DNA from: Patescibacteria group bacterium
GTDB lineage: Bacteria; Patescibacteriota; Patescibacteriia; Patescibacteriales; UBA12465
Direction of reading: 5' to 3'
Assembly: GCA_021734825.1 (NCBI GenBank)
Contig: JAIPIE010000026.1
Span: forward strand, 1-10,216
DNA length: 10,216 bases
Within the stretch, counting starts at the first letter, position 1. Every line of letters starts with the position of its first letter. Made by a program: the position numbers and the translations under genes. The notes under the pieces are model-generated. The model was not told the DNA's origin and ran no database searches. It saw nothing but the letters and a program-made list of their open reading frames with translations. Positions 4,778-9,804 of this stretch are shown here, piece by piece.

Positions 4778-6581
4778 AATAAATAAAATTATATACTGCT
4801 TAACTTTAATAATTGGTTTATTTATTTTAAGCAGTAAACAAGTAAAAGCTGTTTATGATGAATCCCTTTTATTATACTGGGATTTTAATAATACCAACGT
4901 TGATAGAATAAACAGTATTAGTGGAAACAATTTTGGCTACAACGGTAGCAACCCTTGGAATTTTTCCGATAACTGGTCGCTCAATGCGGCTCAATCTTGG
5001 AACAATGTAAATGTAACCGGCTTAAATATCAGCCAGGGCAATAATTTCTCAATTTCTTTTTGGCAATACTACAACAACAACGCTGACTGTATCGAAGTAA
5101 AAAATACTAGCAATCAAATGATTGTTTATTTGTGCGCCGATCATGTCAACGATGGCCGTTGGCCAGTTAAACCTCAAGTTTATGGCAATGCTTACACTAA
5201 TGAAAGTCCAACTTGGAATTCAAATTTAATTGCTAATCCATCGGGCAATTATTCTTACCCTAATTATGCTGCTGGTTGGCATTTAATCACTTTAACTTTC
5301 ACGGCTAATCATCAGATTCTCTATGTTGATGGAGTTAGAAAATGGGAAGCTGATTTAAGCATTACTCAAAATTATGGAAATATCGGAGCAATATATTTTT
5401 ATCCTAATAACTGGGCGGGAAATACATATATTTATGATGACTTTGCTCTTTGGGATAAAACTTTAAGTGATATAGAGGTTGCGCAGATATACGTTCACGC
5501 TGGCGGTTTAAATAATTTAACTTTTACTCCGGCAGAATATTGCGGCGATACACTTTGCCAAACAGCCAATGAAAATTGCTCGACCTGTCCAAGTGATTGT
5601 GGCGAATGTGCAAACAACCCTAACTCAGGTGATTCTCTTGGTTTATTTTTCTTTTCTAATCCCTACACTTTTTCCAATCAATCAACGGCTATTGTTCGTT
5701 ATTTATATAACGAAAATATTTTTACTCCTTATGATTACATAGAAATAAGACAAATAAATCCCGACTGGAGCAGCACCTTTATTGCTACTAGCACAATTAT
5801 TGATAGTACCGGTTTCTTTACCAGTAAGATGAACGGAAATAGTTATTTTACTTTAACTGGAAACGCTTCAACAACCGGTTATGTTCAATATGATGTTATT
5901 GGCCATTTAGCTTCATACTGGTCACCTACTTTAGGAGATGTAGAAGCTACAACCACAACTCCCTATGTCGTCACGGTGAATTGGCAACCAACCCAGATAC
6001 CAACTGTAGCTGATATTTTAGCAGCTAGCTCGAGTAATCCATTTTATAACGACGATGTAATGTATGACGCTGCTTGCAGTGAAGATGATTGGAATACACC
6101 ACCACCAGAAATATTCGGCGTTGATGTTCCGGCTCTTAATTTAACAGTCATCGGCTGCAAATTTAAATTAGGTTTTATTATTGCCGGCAATAAATTCACA
6201 ACTTTAGCGACAGATGGAATTTATAAAGCGGGAAATATTTTAAAGAATGTATTTCCTTTTAATATTTACACTAATTTAAATGATGCTTGGAAAGCCAGCG
6301 CTAATGCGACTGTTATATCAGAGTTAGCATTTCTTTCTCCAGTCAACGGTAATTTAACGGCTCAAATCCCAACAACAGGAAGCTCAACCGCTACTGTGGT
6401 GCTATGGGGCAAAGATATTTTTACTTCTAGTTCAACACTTGGGACTGTTAACGCCGAAAAAACTAATCAATTATTCCTTGCCATAAAAACAATTATCAAA
6501 TGGTCGCTTTGGGGATTGTTTGGTTTATGGGCAATTAAAAACGGCAAAGCCTTCATTGAAAAAATGACCGGCGGCCAATAA
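4767..6581 (+). CDS. pIII-like adsorption protein with LamG-like domain and C-terminal anchor
   Basis: A 604-aa secreted protein in the gene III position. Residues 1-28 are a signal peptide (KNKINK, hydrophobic core, cleavage near VKA/VY). Residues 33-245 look like a LamG/concanavalin A-type beta sandwich, with LLYWDFNN at the start, NNFSISFWQYYNN, GWHLITLTF, ILYVDGVRKW, and the closing YIYDDFALWDKTLSDIEVAQIY. A cysteine motif at 259-281 (C259, C264, C271, C274, C278, C281; CPSDCGEC) follows, like short Cys-rich repeats of CPR secreted proteins. The rest (290-565) is beta-rich and Ser/Thr-rich. A C-terminal helix at about 570-592 (AIKTIIKWSLWGLFGLWAI) anchors it, ending basic. Ff pIII likewise has an N-terminal receptor-binding part and a C-terminal anchor. 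Host glycan binding is inferred from the LamG fold; the receptor is unknown. Confidence 0.75.
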   Translation: MKNKINKIIYCLTLIIGLFILSSKQVKAVYDESLLLYWDFNNTNVDRINSISGNNFGYNGSNPWNFSDNWSLNAAQSWNNVNVTGLNISQGNNFSISFWQYYNNNADCIEVKNTSNQMIVYLCADHVNDGRWPVKPQVYGNAYTNESPTWNSNLIANPSGNYSYPNYAAGWHLITLTFTANHQILYVDGVRKWEADLSITQNYGNIGAIYFYPNNWAGNTYIYDDFALWDKTLSDIEVAQIYVHAGGLNNLTFTPAEYCGDTLCQTANENCSTCPSDCGECANNPNSGDSLGLFFFSNPYTFSNQSTAIVRYLYNENIFTPYDYIEIRQINPDWSSTFIATSTIIDSTGFFTSKMNGNSYFTLTGNASTTGYVQYDVIGHLASYWSPTLGDVEATTTTPYVVTVNWQPTQIPTVADILAASSSNPFYNDDVMYDAACSEDDWNTPPPEIFGVDVPALNLTVIGCKFKLGFIIAGNKFTTLATDGIYKAGNILKNVFPFNIYTNLNDAWKASANATVISELAFLSPVNGNLTAQIPTTGSSTATVVLWGKDIFTSSSTLGTVNAEKTNQLFLAIKTIIKWSLWGLFGLWAIKNGKAFIEKMTGGQ

Positions 6582-6585
6582 ACAT

Positions 6586-6861
6586 ATGAACGCAATAATT
6601 CAATTTATAAAAGTAATTCTTATCACCACCTTTTTATCAGGATTACTTTATGCTATTGGCCAGGCAGTTAATAGTTTAATTCCCTGGTCAAACATTACGA
6701 TCTTTTTCGGAATGATTAGACAATGGTCGAGCCTTATTGATTTTATTTTTCCAACTGAAACTCTATGGCAAATAGTTGGCCTGATATTTTCTGTTTATCC
6801 TTTCTTGTGGTCAATTATGGCTATAAAAATATTAATTAATAATTCTGGTTTAAGAGAATAA
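6586..6861 (+). CDS. pVI-like minor coat / assembly membrane protein
   Basis: A 91-aa, very hydrophobic protein with spans at about residues 6-28 (FIKVILITTFLSGLLYAIG), 36-55 and 61-84 (LWQIVGLIFSVYPFLW), ending IKILINNSGLRE. Ff pVI (112 aa) and the DUF2523-type inovirus proteins are multi-span membrane proteins encoded between gene III and gene I. Here it starts 4 bases after the adhesin stop and ends 4 bases before the zot start, the same position. pVI joins pIII at the virion end that leaves last. Call rests on topology, size and position. Confidence 0.7.
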   Translation: MNAIIQFIKVILITTFLSGLLYAIGQAVNSLIPWSNITIFFGMIRQWSSLIDFIFPTETLWQIVGLIFSVYPFLWSIMAIKILINNSGLRE

Positions 6862-6865
6862 TCAT

Positions 6866-7717
6866 ATGGCACTAGACGGTTCAAAATTTAAGTTAATTAC
6901 CGGACTTCCTGGAAGTGGTAAATCATTAATGATGGCGACTTTCGTCTATCCCTATCTTGTGGCCGGTTATCAAGTATATTCAAACCTATGGCTTAATTGG
7001 AAACGCTACGACGTGTTAGGCGAATGGGACACTGATAAAAATAATCTTCACTATTATCAAGAAATGGAAGACATCGTTGATGTTAGAAATTGTATTGTTA
7101 TTTGCGATGAAATTGCCGAACCGCTTGATCCAAGAAATTGGGAAAATGAAAGTGGCGCAATTAGAAGATTTTTTCAGCAACATCGCCATCATCACGTCGA
7201 TGTTTACGGCACCACGCAAAATATTACCTTAGTCGCCAAAAGTGCTCGTATTGTGATTGATGATTGGACGGATTGTTTCCGTATTTTAACTTTTATCCCC
7301 GGGGTAATTATTTTCCGTGAACGCTCAATTGATAGAACCCAAATGTTAAAGGAAGAGCCGGAGCCAAAAGACAATGGTTTTTTCTCTTGGTTATCGGAAC
7401 TCAGAATATTTCTTAAATCAAAACTTTTATTTAAGAAATGGAGCGAATATAAATTAGAGCTTGAGCATAAATTTTGCGAGAAATGTCACGAAAGACATGA
7501 CTATGACTTAGACAATTGTCCGAAATGTAAGCAAGGGCTAATTATTAAGCCAACTGGAATTTATGACAGTTGCTATGACATTAAGCTCCGTCCTAAAACA
7601 CATTATTGGAAACCGGTTAGCATTTGTTCCGATTGTGGTCGTGAACAAAAAGGTGGATATAAAGGAACCTTAAGTGAAGAAGAGTTTTTAAAGCAAAGAG
7701 AAATGACCGTGAGATAG
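6866..7717 (+). CDS. zot: Zot / pI-family assembly ATPase with C-terminal zinc ribbon
   Basis: A 283-aa protein of the Zot (zonular occludens toxin)/pI family, the ATPase that drives extrusion of filamentous phage through the inner membrane and the hallmark gene of inoviruses. Walker A is GLPGSGKS (13-20); Walker B is CIVICDE (76-82). FFQQHRHHHVDVYGTTQN (102-119) and VAKSARIVIDDW (123-134) match the conserved core after Walker B. Unusually, no clear transmembrane helix follows the ATPase; the nearest hydrophobic stretch, ILTFIPGVIIF (140-150), is short. Instead the C-terminus has paired cysteines: C204/C207 (CEKC) with C218/C221 (CPKC), and C254/C257 (CSDC) with C236 nearby, suggesting one or two zinc sites. 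Ff pI has a membrane span and periplasmic tail there. Overall family call is strong; the tail's role is unknown. Confidence 0.9.
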   Translation: MALDGSKFKLITGLPGSGKSLMMATFVYPYLVAGYQVYSNLWLNWKRYDVLGEWDTDKNNLHYYQEMEDIVDVRNCIVICDEIAEPLDPRNWENESGAIRRFFQQHRHHHVDVYGTTQNITLVAKSARIVIDDWTDCFRILTFIPGVIIFRERSIDRTQMLKEEPEPKDNGFFSWLSELRIFLKSKLLFKKWSEYKLELEHKFCEKCHERHDYDLDNCPKCKQGLIIKPTGIYDSCYDIKLRPKTHYWKPVSICSDCGREQKGGYKGTLSEEEFLKQREMTVR

Positions 7718-7735
7718 TTCTTTAAATTGTCTATA

Positions 7736-7770
7736 CAAAAAAAGGAGTCAATCCCGAAGGATTAACTCCT
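7736..7770 (-). terminator. Terminator between convergent genes, strongest for the - strand
   Basis: AGGAGTCAATCC at 7743-7754 pairs with GGATTAACTCCT at 7759-7770 (11 of 12 pairs) around CGAA. On the - strand it is followed by seven or more T (complement of the A run at 7736-7743), a canonical terminator for the 7779-8072 gene. On the + strand only AAATTTGTTT follows, giving weaker termination for zot. Confidence 0.85.
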
Positions 7771-7778
7771 AAATTTGT

Positions 7779-8072
7779 TTAAGCTTGCGCTTCAACCTGT
7801 TTCTCGTAGAAAAGGTAAATATTTTTTGGTCGTCTCTCGACAACCGCTCCGGTTTTCTTGTCTTTCTTCTCAACGATAATGAAAGACCGGATAGCCTTTT
7901 CGTCCTTACGAACGACATAGCCGTTCTTAAGCCAACCGTTGAAAGTGAAGCAATTAACAAACGGATTATAACGTTTAGCTTCATCTTCGCCCCAACGCTC
8001 GGCAATCTGTTTTCTAACAAGATCAGAGGTGCTCTCTGAACCCGTCCAATTTGATTTGACTGATATAGTCAT
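7779..8072 (-). CDS. Small ArdC N-terminal-like protein, candidate anti-restriction / ssDNA-binding
   Basis: A 97-aa protein on the opposite strand to everything around it. The central part, NPFVNCFTFNGWLKNGYVVRK then DEKAIRSFIIVEKK (about 36-70), resembles the ssDNA-binding N-terminal domain of ArdC-family anti-restriction proteins, in which a W-x-x-x-G-x-x-VRKGE-like motif is typical; the closing NIYLFYEKQVEA resembles the last strand of that domain. Full ArdC proteins are about 300 aa with a C-terminal metalloprotease domain, absent here. The protein could protect incoming or replicating ssDNA from host nucleases, or simply bind ssDNA. It converges on zot with a shared terminator and starts at the edge of the origin region, so it is transcribed separately from the virion operon. 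Similarity judged by eye. Confidence 0.6.
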   Translation of the reverse strand: MTISVKSNWTGSESTSDLVRKQIAERWGEDEAKRYNPFVNCFTFNGWLKNGYVVRKDEKAIRSFIIVEKKDKKTGAVVERRPKNIYLFYEKQVEAQA

Positions 8073-8096
8073 AAAATTAAATGTAGCGACTGATAT
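8058..8096. repeat. Direct repeat GACTGATAT at the start of the ArdC-like gene
   Basis: GACTGATAT occurs at 8058-8066 and 8088-8096, exactly 30 bp apart, on either side of the - strand start codon (8070-8072). The first copy is also part of a small palindrome, GACTgatatAGTC (8058-8070). Placement suggests a regulator or Rep binding site; function is not shown. Confidence 0.35.
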
Positions 8097-8248
8097 TAAA
8101 TTGCCGGATAACGTCGCCTTAGATTATCTATCGGCACGAAATGAGACAGCGTCTGATGGCTTGCGACAGTCAAAGTGGAGACTTGTACTACCTTGAGAGG
8201 CGATAAGCTGACGCTAAAATGAGAAGCCACAGATAGACAATCCGCCCC

Positions 8249-8338
8249 CTTTAAAATTTAAAGAGGACCGGCTGCTGCAGTTTTTTCTTTTTTGGCGGCA
8301 TCCCCTTGGGGGAGCCAAAAAAGAAAATGGCAGCCGGT
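8249..8338. other. Long three-tier hairpin, candidate packaging signal
   Basis: ACCGGCTGC (8267-8275) pairs perfectly with GCAGCCGGT (8330-8338); inside it TTTTCTTTTTTGGC (8283-8296) pairs perfectly with GCCAAAAAAGAAAA (8314-8327); at the tip TCCCC (8301-8305) pairs with GGGGA (8309-8313). The 7-base bulge 8276-8282 faces 2 bases. Just upstream is the palindrome CTTTAAAATTTAAAG (8249-8263). No T run follows the outer stem. A hairpin of this size in ssDNA is what filamentous phages use to start packaging. Confidence 0.6.
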
Positions 8339-8364
8339 AAATGAAACTTAAGACTAGAAGTGTT

Positions 8365-8415
8365 GGCCCGGTCCCCTTATATATAATTAACTTGACCATA
8401 CGCACACACCGGGCC
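8365..8415. other. Hairpin with 8-bp perfect stem and open loop, candidate Rep nick origin
   Basis: GGCCCGGT at 8365-8372 pairs perfectly with ACCGGGCC at 8408-8415 around a 35-base, AT-rich loop. The loop has TATATAATTAACTTGACC; CTTGA at 8391-8395 resembles the nick context of several rolling-circle replicons (CTTG/A). It lies 25 bases before the first ORF of the rep unit, the usual place for a double-strand origin. TTGACC at 8392-8397 could also be a -35 element, but no matching -10 was found. Confidence 0.45.
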
Positions 8416-8440
8416 GTCATCACGAATATTAGATAAATAT

Positions 8441-8869
8441 ATGATATATAAAAACATTAAAAGAGAATTTGATTACATCCTTTGGCTTCGAGAAAGAATC
8501 AAAACCTTAAAATTTGGAATTACTAGAAGAATAAAAACTGATTCAACCACTGATTTTGAACTTTTAGTTCGAAAACTTAATTCATATCAACAAGAATACA
8601 GTCTCGTTATAAACGAATTGTATTCTCTCCTAAAAGATGGCTACCTATTGGAACAAATTGATAATATCGGGCAAGAAAGCGGAGCTCTATCAATACGAGA
8701 CGCCTATTCATGTCGGCCAAAAAAAGAAGACAAAGAAAAAGGCTCAAAGACGCACGAAAGAACAAGTAATGGCAGAAGTGAAGCAGAACGAAGACAGTGC
8801 TTTTCAAATCGAAGTAATGAGGGACTTTTCTCTGCGTCGCACGAGAGCGAGAATTGTCCGCTTAATTGA
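8441..8869 (+). CDS. Small ORF upstream of and overlapping rep; only the N-terminal half looks protein-like
   Basis: A 142-aa reading frame. The first 66 residues (MIYKNIKREFDYILWLRERIK through LYSLLKDG) look like a genuine helical protein, and the codon pattern fits the neighbours. From 8637 onward the frame overlaps rep by 233 bases, and its translation there (SCRPKKEDKEKGSK, then many Arg, Ser, Cys and Asn) looks like an off-frame reading of rep. Either this is a real gene with an overlapping tail, or a short gene whose true stop was lost through a frameshift, or a leader ORF that couples translation to rep. The rep frame has a TAA at 8631, so a simple in-frame extension of rep upstream is excluded. 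No family recognised. Confidence 0.45.
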   Translation: MIYKNIKREFDYILWLRERIKTLKFGITRRIKTDSTTDFELLVRKLNSYQQEYSLVINELYSLLKDGYLLEQIDNIGQESGALSIRDAYSCRPKKEDKEKGSKTHERTSNGRSEAERRQCFSNRSNEGLFSASHESENCPLN

Positions 8870-9401
8870 CTCTAACCCCGATTTAAAAGTATTTATTACC
8901 CTAACTTTTAATTACGATGTTCCCGGCCTAAAAGAAGCAAATCCTGTTTTTAAGAAGTTTATTAAAAGATTAAAAAGAAAAAGGCCAGATTTAAAATATA
9001 TTGCCGTTCCGGAGTTTCAAAAAGACGAAGATTATTACGGCCGACCAAAACCAAATGGCGGCTCCGTTCATTATCATTTATTAGTTAATTTTGAAATGGC
9101 TTCCAGCGAGTTAGAGGCGCTTTGGCAAGTTGGCTTTGTAAAAATAAACCGAGTTAAACATATCAATCATATGGGCTTATATATTTCTAAATATGTTGGC
9201 AAAAATTTGTTTGATGTTCGTTATTTTGGAATGAGAAAAATATTATCTTCTAAGAATCTCGAGCAACCGATTATAATTACTGTCTTGAAAGAAATAAAAG
9301 AATTTATGACTAATGCTATCGGTAATATTCCACCTTTGTTTGAAAAAAGTTATCGCTCCGATTGGTTGGGGATGATTCGCTACCGCCTGTACGGCACTTA
9401 A
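8637..9401 (+). CDS. HUH rolling-circle replication initiator (Rep, gene II-like)
   Basis: A 254-aa endonuclease that should nick one strand at the origin, stay bound through a tyrosine, and start rolling-circle synthesis. Motif 1 is FITLTF (86-91), followed by FKKFIKRLKRK (105-115); the HUH metal site is VHYHLLVNF with H145 and H147; motif 3 is GLYISKYVGK, catalytic candidate Y182 with K185, and Y186 as a possible second tyrosine. This is the pattern of the REP_ORF2/G2P-type initiators found on phages and small plasmids. The N-terminus (WNKLIISGKKAELYQYETPIHVG) also fits that family, so ATG 8637 is preferred over internal ATGs at residues 45 or 61, even though no clear SD precedes it. It follows the hairpin-rich origin region and shares the strand of the virion genes. 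Family call is firm; exact Pfam entry is from memory. Confidence 0.88.
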   Translation: MATYWNKLIISGKKAELYQYETPIHVGQKKKTKKKAQRRTKEQVMAEVKQNEDSAFQIEVMRDFSLRRTRARIVRLIDSNPDLKVFITLTFNYDVPGLKEANPVFKKFIKRLKRKRPDLKYIAVPEFQKDEDYYGRPKPNGGSVHYHLLVNFEMASSELEALWQVGFVKINRVKHINHMGLYISKYVGKNLFDVRYFGMRKILSSKNLEQPIIITVLKEIKEFMTNAIGNIPPLFEKSYRSDWLGMIRYRLYGT

Positions 9402-9419
9402 ATTTATCCTTTGAAATAA

Positions 9420-9438
9420 ACATAGTCGACGACTATGT
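9420..9438 (+). promoter_or_regulatory. Perfect palindrome abutting the start codon of the 9439 gene
   Basis: ACATAGTC at 9420-9427 and GACTATGT at 9431-9438 are perfect inverted copies around GAC, ending one base before ATG 9439. As RNA it would occlude the start; as DNA it is a good operator. There is no SD between it and the ATG. Confidence 0.5.
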
Positions 9439-9633
9439 ATGAACATAAAAAAAGAGCACGTTGATAAGTTTATCAGCGTCTACGAGAAAACTTTCCAAGA
9501 AAAAGTCTCGTACCAGGAAGCATTCGAACAATGTTTACAGTTAGTTCTTTTACTTAGCGCCATTTATCACCCGATGACTCCCGAGGATTTCAAACGTGTC
9601 CAAGACAGACGCCGAAAAACTGGGGATTTGTAA
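9439..9633 (+). CDS. 64-aa hypothetical protein
   Basis: A small, largely helical protein: MNIKKEHVDKFISVYEKTFQ, then a KVSYQEAFEQCLQLVLLLSAIYHPM segment with an amphipathic helix, and a charged end (DFKRVQDRRRKTGDL). No membrane span is likely, since the hydrophobic part is short and interrupted. I recall similar short proteins of the pattern 'xxEAxxxxxxLVxLxxxIYxPM' beside recombinase and replication genes in CPR genomes, but without a known function. It lies 37 bases after rep, with a palindrome touching its ATG that suggests specific control. It could be a small regulator or a recombination accessory factor; both are guesses. Confidence 0.65.
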   Translation: MNIKKEHVDKFISVYEKTFQEKVSYQEAFEQCLQLVLLLSAIYHPMTPEDFKRVQDRRRKTGDL

Positions 9634-9636
9634 ACC

Positions 9637-9664
9637 TTGAAAAAATAAATGGTTGTGATAATAT
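9637..9664 (+). promoter_or_regulatory. Possible promoter of the structured leader and serine recombinase
   Basis: TTGAAA at 9637-9642 is followed after 16 bp by TAATAT at 9659-9664 in the AT-rich stretch TGTGATAATATAAC. Transcription would start near 9671, the first base of the long hairpin. The match is moderate only. Confidence 0.4.
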
Positions 9665-9670
9665 AACCTT

Positions 9671-9792
9671 GACACCTAGCAAGATAAAAATTAACCAAAG
9701 GAGCTCAATGCTCGTCCCCAAAAAGGGACGGTTCTGCCGATGAGTATTGCCTTTGGTAATATCTTGTTGGGTGTCCAGGACTGCCCCTTTTT
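9671..9792 (+). ncRNA. Long structured element with two exclusive folds: candidate cis-regulatory RNA or ssDNA structure
   Basis: Fold 1 is a near-continuous 105-base hairpin. 9671-9686 pairs with 9760-9775 (16 bp, two wobbles); ACCAAAGG 9694-9701 with CCTTTGGT 9750-9757; CAATGCTC 9706-9713 with GAGTATTG 9742-9749 (one wobble); GTCCC 9714-9718 with GGGAC 9725-9729. Fold 2 pairs 9720-9736 with 9776-9792 (17 positions, 14 Watson-Crick, two wobbles, one mismatch) and would break the tip of fold 1; alternatively only GTTCTG 9731-9736 and CAGGAC 9776-9781 pair as a pseudoknot. The element ends 12 bases before the serine recombinase ATG. No known riboswitch or ribozyme core was recognised. It may control the recombinase, or act in ssDNA as a complementary-strand origin, packaging or attachment structure. 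Confidence 0.6.
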
Positions 9793-9804
9793 GTATTCAA
9801 AAAT

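Larger units (their letters stand above)
8073..8440. other. Non-coding intergenic region, probable replication origin and packaging region
   Basis: This 368-base gap holds no convincing gene on either strand and is dense in inverted repeats: 8102-8110 with 8129-8136; 8148-8153 with 8210-8215 (enclosing smaller pairings 8159-8162 with 8205-8208 and 8168-8171 with 8180-8183); 8249-8263; 8267-8338; 8365-8415. It lies between the end of the assembly block and the rep gene. In Ff phages the intergenic region before gene II has five hairpins A-E carrying the packaging signal and both strand origins. The same organisation is inferred here. Confidence 0.65.

Noticed and set aside
7016..7219. 67-aa reading frame on the - strand
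   Set aside because: It is antisense to the conserved Walker B region of zot.
7785..8039. Reading frames on both strands overlapping the ArdC-like gene (also 7769-8020 on the - strand)
   Set aside because: The 7779-8072 - strand frame has the recognisable motifs and a matching terminator; the others are other-frame readings of it.
8102..8118. GGATAACGTCGCC resembles GGGATAGTCGCC at the left junction and could be an attP copy
   Set aside because: The match needs gaps and does not continue on either side, so chance is more likely.
8214..8423. 69-aa reading frame on the - strand in the origin region
   Set aside because: It runs through the two large hairpins, so its sequence is explained by inverted repeats and low-complexity tracts.
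8607..8807. Antisense frames inside rep (also 9243-9446)
   Set aside because: They are complements of the rep coding sequence without supporting signals.
9735..9750. CTGCCGATGAG resembles the hammerhead ribozyme core CUGAUGA
   Set aside because: The core is not intact, and the required GAAA and three-way junction are missing; the region pairs as a long hairpin instead.
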